From contig NZ_CP017269.1 in assembly GCF_001750685.1 (NCBI RefSeq), positions 5,001,416-5,065,415 on the forward strand: a DNA stretch of 64,000 nt, read 5' to 3'. The DNA comes from Geosporobacter ferrireducens (GTDB taxonomy: Bacteria > Bacillota > Clostridia > Peptostreptococcales > Thermotaleaceae). Below, piece by piece: positions 24,114 to 32,907 of the stretch. Below the pieces are notes generated by a model that made no database searches, was not told the DNA's origin, and saw nothing but the letters and a program-made list of their open reading frames with translations. Each line of letters starts with the position of its first letter. Within the stretch, counting starts at the first letter, position 1. A program made the position numbers and the translations under genes.

Positions 24114-26462
24114 TTGAGAAAATTAGCCATTGCTTATGGGAATAGCCGACAGGCAAAGAAGTGGGTCAACAAAGAAATCACTTTTGATGCGCTAAAAGAT
24201 AGATTGAAGACTCCAATTAGGACCACGGAATCAGCTGAAGAATATGCCAAGTTCAGTAAAGGTCAAAAGGATATTGCAAAAGACCATGGTGGCTTTGTTG
24301 CAGGTGTATTAAAAGGTGGTCGCAGAAAAAACGATACTGTGGAACTTCGATCAATGATTGCTTTAGATGGTGACAAAATTAATAAAGAATTTCTTGAAAA
24401 CTATGAATCGAAAGCTGCATATACCTCTGTTCTTTATTCAACCCATAGTAGCACAGAAGAAAATCCACGGGTGCGTCTTATTTTTCCCCTAACAAGAGAT
24501 GTAACCTCAGAGGAATTTGTAGCAGTTTCAAGATATTTAGCACAGATGCTTGGCATGGATTATTTCGATGAATGCTCCTATCTACCAAACCAGCTGATGT
24601 ACTGGCCAAGCACTCCATCTAACGGAAAATTTGTATATAAGGAAGTAGACAAAACTTGGCTTAATCCAGATGATATTTTAATAGCCCATCCCGAATGGAC
24701 TGATCCTACAAGACTTCCGACTTCATCTAGGGAGAGCAAGGCAAATACAGTTTCGCATGAGAAGGTACAGGACCCTATTGCGAAGGAGGGTGTTGTGGGC
24801 CTTTTTAATAGAGTTTACTTTCCTATCACAAAGGCAATCGATGGGTTTTTATCAGACGTCTACGAGCCTACAGAAAATGAGGACCGCTACCATTTTATAG
24901 AGTCAAGCAGTATGGCGGGTGTTGAAATTAAAGATGGTGGCAAGTTCGTCTACAGCCATCATGCAAAGGACCCGGCATACCTTAAATTATGTAATGCCTT
25001 TGATATCGTTCGTATCCATAAATTTGGTGATGAGGATGATAAGAAGTCCTTTAAGAATATGTGTGATTTTGTCATGAAAATTGATGAGGTAAAAGTCTTT
25101 GCTACCAATGAAAAACTTGCAGAAGCTGAAGTGGATTTTACTGATAGTGGAGATGATTGGAAATCAAGACTTAGGTATCAGCCTAGATCAAGTTTACTTG
25201 AAAACAGTGTATACAACTTAAACCTTATTCTTAATCATGACCCTGATTTCAAGAACTTTGCATATAACGAGCTATCGAACCGTATCCAGGTCACAGGGCC
25301 TCTTCCGTGGGAAAGGCCAGAAGGTAACGTGTTTTGGAGAGATGCCGACACAGCCCAGCTTAAGTCCATTATGGATATTCGCTACCTTCCGTTTTCAAGC
25401 AGAAACCACGATGTTGCATTTACTAAGGTTGCTGATGATAGAAGATTCCATCCTATAAGGGATTACCTTGATTCCCTTCCTGCCTGGGATGGAGTAAAGC
25501 GTGTGGAGGATATTTTTATCAAATATCTCCAGGCAGATGATACCGAGTATATACGCACAGTGACTAGGAAGACCTTTGCAGCGGCTGTTGCACGGATATA
25601 TGTTCCTGGAATTAAGTTTGACTGTGTTCCTGTGCTTGATGGTGATCAGGGTATTGGGAAAAGCACCATCATTAAAGACCTTGTAACAGCAGATTTCTAT
25701 TCTGAAACTCTATCCCTTACCGATATGGATGATAAATCTGGTGCTGAAAAACTGCAGGGATTCTGGGTGGTTGAAATTGGAGAACTTGCTGGAATGAAAA
25801 AAGCTGACATTGAAAAAGTGAAAGCGTTCCTCTCTACCTCAGATGATAAATATAGACCATCCTATGGCAGAGTTGTTGAAAGCCATCCCAGACAATGCAT
25901 TGTCATTGCAACGGTAAATGGAGAGCGAGGATATTTACGTGACATCACAGGAAACCGCCGCTTTTGGATTATTAAGGTACATCAGAAAAAGCAGAAGAAG
26001 ACCTGGAATTTTACAGAGGAATATAGGCAGCAGTTCTGGGCCGAAGCTAAAGAAATATGGAAATCGGGTGAAAAACTGTACCTAGAGGGTGATATTTTAG
26101 AGGAGGCTGAAAAAGCACAGAAAGGTGCGATGGAGGCTGATGAGCGTGTTGGTATGGTTGAAGAATACCTAAATACTCTACTTCCAGATGATTGGGATAG
26201 TATGGACTTATTTGCCCGTAGGAATTACCTAAGCGGTAGCGAATTTGGTGGAGCCAAGCATACAGGTACTGTTGCACGAACATCTGTAAGCAATGCGGAA
26301 ATTTGGTGTGAATGCTTTAATCGTAGTCTCCCAGAATTAAAGACTACCGACAGTTATCAGATTGCAGCACTTATGTCTCAGATTGCCGGTTGGGAACGAA
26401 CCAGCAGTATTAAGCGTTTGCCGATTTATGGTAGACAGCGACTATATCATTATGGCGGATAG
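24114..26462 (+). CDS. VapE family primase-helicase (virulence-associated protein E)
   Basis: 782 residues from a TTG start with AAAGGAGGT upstream. The N-terminal 330 residues look like a primase-polymerase-type domain (SMIALDGDKI, SVLYSTHSSTEENPRVRLIF). The C-terminal VapE P-loop ATPase has LDGDQGIGKSTII (about 507-519), then VVEIGELAGMKKADIEKVKA and the sensor region TGNRRFWI. It should prime and unwind phage DNA. In related phages it forms a replication module with the polymerase, which here lies 30 kb away at the other end of the prophage. Confidence 0.92.
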   Translation: MRKLAIAYGNSRQAKKWVNKEITFDALKDRLKTPIRTTESAEEYAKFSKGQKDIAKDHGGFVAGVLKGGRRKNDTVELRSMIALDGDKINKEFLENYESKAAYTSVLYSTHSSTEENPRVRLIFPLTRDVTSEEFVAVSRYLAQMLGMDYFDECSYLPNQLMYWPSTPSNGKFVYKEVDKTWLNPDDILIAHPEWTDPTRLPTSSRESKANTVSHEKVQDPIAKEGVVGLFNRVYFPITKAIDGFLSDVYEPTENEDRYHFIESSSMAGVEIKDGGKFVYSHHAKDPAYLKLCNAFDIVRIHKFGDEDDKKSFKNMCDFVMKIDEVKVFATNEKLAEAEVDFTDSGDDWKSRLRYQPRSSLLENSVYNLNLILNHDPDFKNFAYNELSNRIQVTGPLPWERPEGNVFWRDADTAQLKSIMDIRYLPFSSRNHDVAFTKVADDRRFHPIRDYLDSLPAWDGVKRVEDIFIKYLQADDTEYIRTVTRKTFAAAVARIYVPGIKFDCVPVLDGDQGIGKSTIIKDLVTADFYSETLSLTDMDDKSGAEKLQGFWVVEIGELAGMKKADIEKVKAFLSTSDDKYRPSYGRVVESHPRQCIVIATVNGERGYLRDITGNRRFWIIKVHQKKQKKTWNFTEEYRQQFWAEAKEIWKSGEKLYLEGDILEEAEKAQKGAMEADERVGMVEEYLNTLLPDDWDSMDLFARRNYLSGSEFGGAKHTGTVARTSVSNAEIWCECFNRSLPELKTTDSYQIAALMSQIAGWERTSSIKRLPIYGRQRLYHYGG

Positions 26463-26619
26463 AGAACACAAGAATGCGACACAACACAACTTTTTCCCTT
26501 ATATTCAAAATGCTTTTTCTTAAAAGTAGATAGAAAATAACTGTGAGCGTATACGCGCGTTAGTAAATATAGGGGAATGGTTGTGATTTTGTGTTTCTTG
26601 TGTCAGATGGGAGGATATT

Positions 26620-26904
26620 ATGCAAGAAAAATATATAGAGAAAAAACTTGTAGCAGCAGTTAAAGACATGGGAGGTATTGCACTGAAATTTGTAAGTCCT
26701 GGAGTTGATGGTGTGCCAGACCGCATTGTACTACTTCCTATGGGGAAAATGGCATTTGTTGAATGTAAAGCAACGGGAAAAAAGATGCGTCCTATACAAG
26801 AAAAAAGAAAGAAACAACTGGAGGCATTAGGTTTTTCGGTCTATTGCTTAGACAGTGTAGAGCAGATTGGAGGGGTGCTTGATGAAATCAAAAATAAAAT
26901 GTGA
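26620..26904 (+). CDS. VRR-NUC domain nuclease
   Basis: 94 residues, a stand-alone VRR-NUC domain of the PD-(D/E)xK superfamily. DGVPDRIVLLP carries the metal-binding Asp and AFVECKATG the E-x-K pair. Phage VRR-NUC proteins are typically next to an SNF2 helicase and probably act as structure-specific nuclease in replication or recombination. The HNH gene begins 23 bases before this stop codon. Confidence 0.92.
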   Translation: MQEKYIEKKLVAAVKDMGGIALKFVSPGVDGVPDRIVLLPMGKMAFVECKATGKKMRPIQEKRKKQLEALGFSVYCLDSVEQIGGVLDEIKNKM

Positions 26905-27361
26905 TTGGTGTGAAAAAGAAATTTCAAGATACCCATCACAAATAAAAAAGCATAACTTCTGTAGCCGTAAGTGCTTGGCTGACTTTAGCAACAAAAATAA
27001 GAATCCTAATGGATACTCAAAATTGAAAAATTATGAATCGATGTCAAAAAACATGATTGAAATAAATAAGAAACTTAACCCTACAAGGATGACTAATGAA
27101 ACAAGACAAAAGCTTAGAAATGCCCGTTTAAACTGTGGGAACGGAGTTACTTATTCAAAATACTACGGAGTACATGAACATCGAGTCGTTGCAGAAAAAA
27201 TATTAGGGAGATCCCTCCGTATGGAAGAAGTTGTTCATCATATTGATGGAAACAAACGTAACAACGATGAGTGTAATTTGATTATTTTGCCCTCACAGTC
27301 AGAACACGCAAAACTACACTTAAGGGATCGTGCATTTTGGGAAGGAGGTGATGCCGAATGA
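26882..27361 (+). CDS. HNH endonuclease, probably free-standing homing type
   Basis: 159 residues from ATG 26882 with GGAGGGG upstream. An N-terminal zinc knuckle (CDWCEKEI, FCSRKCLADF) and NUMOD-like middle (MTNETRQKLRNARLN) lead to an HNH core: HRVVAEKILGR, VVHHIDGNKRNND and NLIILPSQSEHAKLH. It is wedged between VRR-NUC and SNF2 genes, which are normally adjacent, so it probably arrived as a homing endonuclease. The adjacent helicase is frameshifted. Confidence 0.87.
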   Translation: MKSKIKCDWCEKEISRYPSQIKKHNFCSRKCLADFSNKNKNPNGYSKLKNYESMSKNMIEINKKLNPTRMTNETRQKLRNARLNCGNGVTYSKYYGVHEHRVVAEKILGRSLRMEEVVHHIDGNKRNNDECNLIILPSQSEHAKLHLRDRAFWEGGDAE

Positions 27362-28715
27362 AGTTCATACCACATGATTATCAGCAGTATGCAATTGATT
27401 TTATTGAGAGCAAGCCAATATCTGCAATATTCCTTGATATGGGCTTAGGTTAGGAAAAACAGCAATTACTCTCACAGCATTGTTTGATTTATGCCTTGAT
27501 AAATTCGAAATAAGAAAGGTCTTGGTCATTGCGCCACTTCGAGTAGCAAGAGATACTTGGCCTTCTGAAATTAAAAAGTGGGAGCATTTGAAAGGTCTAT
27601 CCTATTCTGTAGCGGTTGGAACAGAAAAAGAAAGAATCGATGCTCTTATGACAAGATCAACAATATATATCATCAATCGTGAAAATGTGGATTGGCTTGT
27701 TAACAAGAGTGGCATTCCTTTTGATTTTGATATGGTGGTCATTGATGAGTTGTCATCCTTTAAATCCTATGGTGCAAAGCGGTTTAAAAGTCTACTAAAA
27801 GTAAGGCCATCTGTTAATAGAATTGTAGGTCTTACGGGAACTCCATCGAGTAATGGATTAATGGACTTATGGGCAGAGTTTCGCATTCTAGACTTAGGTC
27901 AAAGACTTGGAAGATATATCACTCACTACCGTAATACTTACTTCACTCCAGATAAACGTAATGCACAAATCATATTTTCATATAAACCACTGCCTGGTGC
28001 TGAGGACAAAATTTATAAGCAGATATCTGATATTACGATTTCCATGAAATCCATAGACTATCTTAAAATGCCTGAATGCATTGTAAATGAAGTGGCTGTT
28101 TCTCTGAATGAAAAGGAATGGAACATATATTCTAAATTTAAAGATGATATGGTCACGAAATTAGGTGATGAGGAGATTGATGCAGTTAATGCTGCTGTGC
28201 TTTCAGGAAAACTTCTACAGATGGCGAACGGTGCTGTCTATGATAGTGAAAACAAGACACATATCATCCATGACAAAAAACTTGATGCACTGGAAGATTT
28301 AATTGAAGGTGCAAATGGCAAACCTGTCCTTGTTGCATATTGGTTCAAACATGATTTAGAGAGAATTAAGAATAGATTTTCGGTGAGGCAAATAAAAGCA
28401 TCGAAGGATATTGAAGATTGGAATGAGGGCAATATCCCTATCGCTGTGATCCATCCAGCAAGTGCAGGACATGGTCTTAATCTTCAAAGCGGTGGTTCGA
28501 CACTTATTTGGTTTGGACTCACCTGGTCTTTAGAATTATATCAACAAACCAATGCCAGACTTTATAGGCAAGGTCAAAACGAGACGGTTATTATCCATCA
28601 CATAATTACCAAGGGTACTATTGATGAAGATGTAATGACTGCTCTTACAAAAAAAGAAGAAACACAAGCCTCTCTTATTGATGCTGTAAAGGCAAAGTTG
28701 GAGGTGATGCGATGA
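27358..28715 (+). pseudogene. SNF2-type DEAD/DEAH helicase, frameshifted in the Walker A motif
   Basis: ATG 27358 has GGAGGTG upstream and encodes MKFIPHDYQQYAIDFIE, then AIFLDMGLG and a TAG at 27451. The other frame carries on with KTAITLTALFDLCLD and helicase motifs VIAPLRVARDTWP, VVIDELSSFK, GLTGTPSSNG, HPASAGHGLNLQ and QTNARLYRQGQ. The cause is a tandem TTAGG duplication (27445-27449 and 27450-27454); with one copy the motif would read FLDMGLGKTAIT. The downstream open frame starts at TTG 27480 and lacks the ATP-binding loop. This is a recent knock-out, a phase-variable site or an assembly error. Confidence 0.87.
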
Positions 28716-28936
28716 CCACACCTTATGAAAACTTAGCCAATGCTATCATTTTAATGGCAGTTAAGGATTATAGGTCTGCGTTAAAGAAACTTAAAAAGCG
28801 TCCAAACTATGAGCCGGCTAAAATAATGAAAAACGAGGTGGAGAGGTTCTTCCGCTCTGATTGGTATAGAGAACTTACCTCTGTTGATGGGAACATCCTA
28901 ATCAAAAAATTAAAATCGGAGGTAAGAGAGATATGA
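28712..28936 (+). CDS. Conserved phage hypothetical protein
   Basis: 74 residues whose ATG overlaps the helicase stop (ATGA). It is helical and basic (ILMAVKDYRSALKKLKKRP, MKNEVERFFRSDWYRELT). Proteins with this pattern recur between SNF2 helicase and DUF1492 genes in clostridial prophages; the function is unknown. Its end overlaps the DUF1492 start. Confidence 0.8.
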   Translation: MTTPYENLANAIILMAVKDYRSALKKLKKRPNYEPAKIMKNEVERFFRSDWYRELTSVDGNILIKKLKSEVREI

Positions 28937-29358
28937 AAGTAAAGGAATATTTACACCAAGCTTACAGGCTTGATAAAAGAATACAATCAGACATCGAAGA
29001 AATGGAATCCTTAAGAGAAATGGCAACAAGTGTATCATCACCAAGTTGGGATGAAAAAGTTCAAACCTCACAAAATGCCGATGCCAGGTTTGTAAGGTGT
29101 TTGGAGCGGATTATGGATTTGGAAAGAAAAATAAACACGGAAGTAGATAATCTTGTAGCACTCAAGGAGCAGATAAGGCGTGTTATAAACGAAGTTCCAG
29201 ACACTGATGAGCGCATGGTATTACGGTATCGGTATGTTCATAACCTAACCTGGGAGCAAATTGGCGATGAACTTAATGCCGATAGAACAACAGTCTACAG
29301 ATGGCATAATGCAGCTCTTAACCATGTAACTCTTCCTAAAGATCCTATTAAAATATAG
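28933..29358 (+). CDS. DUF1492 / sigma-like late gene regulator
   Basis: 141 residues with an N-terminal coiled-coil segment (RIQSDIEEMESLREMA, CLERIMDLERKINTEV) and a C-terminal sigma region 4-like helix-turn-helix: DERMVLRYRYVHNLTWEQIG, then ADRTTVYRWHNAALN. DUF1492/ArpU/RinA-type proteins activate late phage operons. Directly downstream lie iterated TTGCA repeats and a -10-like TATAAT, its probable target, with packaging, head, tail and lysis genes behind it. Confidence 0.85.
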   Translation: MKVKEYLHQAYRLDKRIQSDIEEMESLREMATSVSSPSWDEKVQTSQNADARFVRCLERIMDLERKINTEVDNLVALKEQIRRVINEVPDTDERMVLRYRYVHNLTWEQIGDELNADRTTVYRWHNAALNHVTLPKDPIKI

Positions 29359-29420
29359 CTTGCACAACTTGCAACACTTTGCAACAAGATACCACTATTG
29401 CATTTGTGTTAGTATATAAT
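29359..29420 (+). promoter_or_regulatory. Candidate activator-dependent late promoter with tandem repeats
   Basis: CTTGCACAA, CTTGCAACA and CTTTGCAACA lie at 29359-29386, followed by TATAAT (29415-29420). No good -35 hexamer is 17 bases upstream, as expected for an activator-dependent promoter. It lies between the DUF1492 regulator and the packaging genes. Confidence 0.55.
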
Positions 29421-29441
29421 CAGCAAAATAGAATATTTACC

Positions 29442-29474
29442 AAGCCTTGTGGGAATTCCTCGCAGGGCTTTTTC
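29442..29474 (+). terminator. Terminator-like leader hairpin at the start of the late operon
   Basis: AAGCCTTG pairs with CAGGGCTT (8 bp, one G-U), followed by TTTCT. It would be transcribed about 15-20 bases after the predicted start and could act as an attenuator before the HNH gene. Confidence 0.5.
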
Positions 29475-29499
29475 TATGCCCGGAAAGCGAGGTGAAATG

Positions 29500-29859
29500 A
29501 TGCCCAAAAGACCAAAGCGACCGTGCAGTACCCCAGGTTGTCCTAACCTAACCGATGGAAGGTACTGTGAGGAACATAGAGTAGTAGAGCGCAGGCGCTA
29601 CGATAAATTTGAACGTTCACCGGATGTCAATAAAAAGTACGGTAGAGCCTGGAAGAGAATCCGTGACAGATATGCCAGGGAACATCCTTTGTGTGAGATG
29701 TGCGAGGAAAACGGACGGCTTACCTCAGCTGAAGAAGTACATCACATCCTCCCCATTTCTTTAGGCGGTACGCATGACAAAAGTAATTTGATGTCTTTAT
29801 GTAAGTCCTGCCACAACAAGATACATTTAGAACTTGGTGATAGACAGATTCGTAAGTGA
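29500..29859 (+). CDS. HNH endonuclease of the packaging module
   Basis: 119 residues from ATG 29500, five bases after GAGGTG (an ATG at 29497 is too close). The N-terminus CSTPGCPNLTDGRYCEEH is a zinc finger; the HNH core is CEMCEENGRL, EVHHILPISLGGTHD and SLCKSCHNKIH. In HK97-like phages this type of HNH protein sits before the small terminase and assists cos cleavage by the large terminase. A candidate cos region follows directly. Confidence 0.92.
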   Translation: MPKRPKRPCSTPGCPNLTDGRYCEEHRVVERRRYDKFERSPDVNKKYGRAWKRIRDRYAREHPLCEMCEENGRLTSAEEVHHILPISLGGTHDKSNLMSLCKSCHNKIHLELGDRQIRK

Positions 29860-29925
29860 GCCAGGGGCGGGTCAAATCTCTACACCTTTTATAGCGGACA
29901 ACGGCCTGGGGTCTTGCGTGTAAAA
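29860..29925 (+). other. Candidate cos region
   Basis: The non-coding stretch between the HNH and small terminase genes contains AGGGGCGGGTCAAATCTCTA, later ACGGCCTGGGGTCTTGCGTG. In phages with HNH-TerS-TerL order a similar GC-rich run, TCAAATCTCTACA and GGGGTCTT sequence marks the cohesive end site. This is an inference from position and remembered pattern; the nick positions cannot be read from sequence. Confidence 0.45.
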
Positions 29926-29976
29926 ATCAGAAATCAAAGGGGGTATTAAAGACTTTTAGAAAAGTGAGGTGGAAAA

Positions 29977-30516
29977 ATGGCAAAGGACGGTACAGCAAGA
30001 GGTGGCCAGCGTGTTGGCGCAGGAAGAAAATCAAAAGCTCTAACAGATAAAATTGCTGATGGCAGATTAAAAGGGGCGGGGGTACTGCCAGAGCCAGCAG
30101 AAATGGAAGGCACCGATGTTCCTCCAGTAAAAGATTATCTAAAGGCGGCTCAGAAAAACGGTAAAGACCTCTGTGCAGAAGATATTTATATAGAAACCTA
30201 TAAATGGTTAAAAGATCGTAGCTGCGAAATGTTAGTAAACAACCAGCTGATCGAGCAATATGCCATGAGCGTTTCTCGTTGGATTCAGTGCGAGGAGTGT
30301 ATTTCAGAATATGGATTTCTTGCAAAGCATCCTACTACATCAGCAGCCATAGCATCACCGTATGTTGCTATGAGCCGTGAATACATGAAACAAGTAAATC
30401 AGTGTTGGTATCAGATATACCAGATTGTAAAAGAAAACTGCTCTGTAGAGTTTGGTGGCAGAAGTCCACAAGATGATTTAATGGAGCGGTTACTATCTGC
30501 TAGGAAAGGAAAATGA
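29977..30516 (+). CDS. Phage terminase small subunit, P27 family
   Basis: 179 residues. The basic glycine-rich N-terminus (GTARGGQRVGAGRKSKAL) and the helical core (DIYIETYKWLKDR, YAMSVSRWIQCEECISEYGF, AIASPYVAMSREYMKQVNQCW) are typical of P27-family small terminases, which recognise phage DNA for packaging. The C-terminus ends with a flexible basic tail. AGGTGG precedes the ATG. The SAM synthetase gene starts at its stop. Confidence 0.9.
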   Translation: MAKDGTARGGQRVGAGRKSKALTDKIADGRLKGAGVLPEPAEMEGTDVPPVKDYLKAAQKNGKDLCAEDIYIETYKWLKDRSCEMLVNNQLIEQYAMSVSRWIQCEECISEYGFLAKHPTTSAAIASPYVAMSREYMKQVNQCWYQIYQIVKENCSVEFGGRSPQDDLMERLLSARKGK

Positions 30517-30518
30517 TA

Positions 30519-31682
30519 ATGAAAAAATATAGAACTTGTGAAAGTGTATGTAAAGGTCATCCCGATAAATTGTGTGACCTAATCTCTGACAGCATCTTAG
30601 ATGCGTGTTTGAGAAATGATAAATCCTCTCGTGTGGCCTGCGAGGTGATGGCAACCAAAGGACGTATCATTGTTGCCGGTGAGATTACCTGTTCAAAGAA
30701 AATTGATATCAAACGAGTAGTTCGTAATGTTCTAACTGATGTCGGCTACAATCCAAGAAAGTTTCTCGTGTTTGTCCATGTACATCAGCAAAGCAAAGAT
30801 ATCGCTGGTGGTGTTGATAGAGCCATGGAATCCCGTGAAGGCGATACCTCCTGGTATTCCATGCTAGGTGCAGGAGATCAAGGCACAGTTTATGGTTATG
30901 CCACCAATGAAACAAGTGAGAAGTTGCCGTTACCCCTTGTTTTATCTCACGCTATCTGTGAAAAACTGGATAAAGTTATGAAGAGTGGTGTTATTAAAAA
31001 CATCGGTCCAGATGGAAAGGCACAAGTTACAGTAGAGTATAAAGATGATAAGCCAAAGCGGATCAAGACCATTGTTGTTTCCGTTCAGCACGGTGCTGAT
31101 AAAGACTTAAATGATTTAAGGAATGAAATCATCTCTCAGGTGCTTTGGCCTGTCTTTGAAAAATATCCATTTGATGATGAAACGGAGATACTCATTAATC
31201 CAAGCGGGCGCTTTGTGGAAGGTGGACCTGCCGCTGATACGGGGTTAACCGGAAGAAAAATAATGGTGGACACATACGGCGGCATTGCATCCCACGGTGG
31301 TGGTGCTTTTTCTGGTAAAGACCCGACAAAAGTGGATCGCAGTGGTGCTTATATGGCAAGAGCCATCGCAAAGAACATTATTTGGTGTGGGTATGCAGAA
31401 CGATGCCAGGTTGCCATTTCTTATGCGATTGGAAAAGCAGATCCGGTTGCTGTGGAGATTGATACATTTGGAACAGGCAAAGTTGCTGAAAGTATCCTTT
31501 GTAGTGCGGTTCAAGAAGTATTTAATCTTAGACCTGCGGCAATTATCGAAAAGTTAAGGCTGACCGATGTCATTTATGCGGATACTGCTGCCTACGGTCA
31601 TTTCAGATATGGATTGCATACTTGGGAGTTTTTAGATTGCTATAAAGAACTAAGGGAGGCGGTAAAAAGGTATGTTGATTGA
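30519..31682 (+). CDS. metK: Phage-encoded S-adenosylmethionine synthetase
   Basis: 387 residues from ATG 30519, eight bases after AAAGGA (ATG 30513 is too close). All family landmarks are present: GHPDK (13-17) for ATP, the signature hexapeptide GAGDQG near 113, and GGGAFSGKDPTKVDRSGAY in the C-terminal domain. The enzyme makes SAM from methionine and ATP. The next two genes are SAM-dependent DNA methyltransferases, so the phage appears to secure methyl donor for DNA modification during infection. It is slightly shorter than typical bacterial MetK, but no catalytic motif is visibly lost. Confidence 0.94.
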   Translation: MKKYRTCESVCKGHPDKLCDLISDSILDACLRNDKSSRVACEVMATKGRIIVAGEITCSKKIDIKRVVRNVLTDVGYNPRKFLVFVHVHQQSKDIAGGVDRAMESREGDTSWYSMLGAGDQGTVYGYATNETSEKLPLPLVLSHAICEKLDKVMKSGVIKNIGPDGKAQVTVEYKDDKPKRIKTIVVSVQHGADKDLNDLRNEIISQVLWPVFEKYPFDDETEILINPSGRFVEGGPAADTGLTGRKIMVDTYGGIASHGGGAFSGKDPTKVDRSGAYMARAIAKNIIWCGYAERCQVAISYAIGKADPVAVEIDTFGTGKVAESILCSAVQEVFNLRPAAIIEKLRLTDVIYADTAAYGHFRYGLHTWEFLDCYKELREAVKRYVD

Positions 31683-32907
31683 AAAAAAGAATACAAAAGA
31701 CCTGCTTCCTGCTAAATACAATCCTCGTAAAGATTTAAAGCCAGGTGATGCAGAGTATGAAAAGCTGAAACGCTCGATTGAGCAGTTTGGATATGTGGAG
31801 CCGGTTATCTGGAATAAGGTGACAGGCAATGTAGTAGGTGGCCATCAAAGACTTAAAGTACTCATTGATATGGGTATATCAGAAGTTGAATGCGTCATCG
31901 TTGAGATGGATGAGGAAAAGGAAAAAGCCCTCAATATCGCTCTAAATAAAATTAGCGGTGATTGGGATAAGGATAAGCTTGCCCTCTTGATTGCTGATTT
32001 ACAAGGTGCAGATTTTGATGTCTCGCTTACTGGATTTGATCCTAAAGAACTGGATGACTTATTTAAAGATACCATTAAGGATGGAATTCACGATGATGAC
32101 TTTGATGTGGATGAAGAATTAAAAAAGCCCTCAATCAGCAAGTTTGGTGACATATGGACATTAGGTAGGCACAGGCTGGTATGTGGTGACTCCACAAAAA
32201 AAGAAACCTATGATCTGCTGATGAATAAAAACAAGGCAAATTTGTGTGTAACAGACCCTCCCTACAACGTAAATTATGAAGGCTCTGCAGGGAAAATCAA
32301 AAATGATCATATGACAAATGATGCCTTTTATCAATTCCTCTTAGATGCCTTTATCAATATTGAAGAAGCATTAGCAGACGATGCATCCATCTATGTATTT
32401 CATGCCGACACCGAAGGGTTTAATTTTAGAAAAGCCTTCTCGGATGCCGGTTTTTATTTATCCGGGTGCTGTATATGGAAAAAGGACTCCCTTGTACTTG
32501 GGCGTTCACCATATCAATGGCAACACGAACCAGTGCTTTATGGCTGGAAGAAAAAAGGAAGACATCAATGGTATACGGGAAGAAAAGAAACTACCATATG
32601 GGAATTTGATAAGCCAAAGAGAAATGGTGATCATCCTACGATGAAGCCGATTCCTCTTCTTGCCTATCCTATTTTGAATTCCTCTATGAGTAACACAATT
32701 GTACTCGATCCCTTTGGAGGAAGTGGAAGTACATTAATTGCTTGTGAGCAGTCAGAGCGTGTTTGCTACACAGTGGAACTGGATGAGAAATTCTGTGATG
32801 TTATTGTAAAACGCTATATTGAGCAAGTCGGAACTTCAAAAGAAGTAAGTGTTCAAAGGGACGGACTCACTTATAAATACGATGAATTGGAGGTAGCCAA
32901 TGAATAA
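31672..32907 (+). CDS. ParB-like nuclease domain / DNA adenine or cytosine-N4 methyltransferase fusion
   Basis: 411 residues. The N-terminal ParB/Srx-like domain (LLPAKYNPRKDLKPGD, YVEPVIWNKVTGNVVGGHQR) spans about 1-120. The C-terminal beta-class methyltransferase has TDPPYNVNYEG (about 195) before the SAM motif VLDPFGGSGSTLIACE (about 345). Such fusions are frequent in prophage packaging modules and modify phage DNA; the recognition sequence is not predictable. It overlaps the SAM synthetase gene by 11 bases and the next methyltransferase by 8. Confidence 0.92.
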   Translation: MLIEKKNTKDLLPAKYNPRKDLKPGDAEYEKLKRSIEQFGYVEPVIWNKVTGNVVGGHQRLKVLIDMGISEVECVIVEMDEEKEKALNIALNKISGDWDKDKLALLIADLQGADFDVSLTGFDPKELDDLFKDTIKDGIHDDDFDVDEELKKPSISKFGDIWTLGRHRLVCGDSTKKETYDLLMNKNKANLCVTDPPYNVNYEGSAGKIKNDHMTNDAFYQFLLDAFINIEEALADDASIYVFHADTEGFNFRKAFSDAGFYLSGCCIWKKDSLVLGRSPYQWQHEPVLYGWKKKGRHQWYTGRKETTIWEFDKPKRNGDHPTMKPIPLLAYPILNSSMSNTIVLDPFGGSGSTLIACEQSERVCYTVELDEKFCDVIVKRYIEQVGTSKEVSVQRDGLTYKYDELEVANE

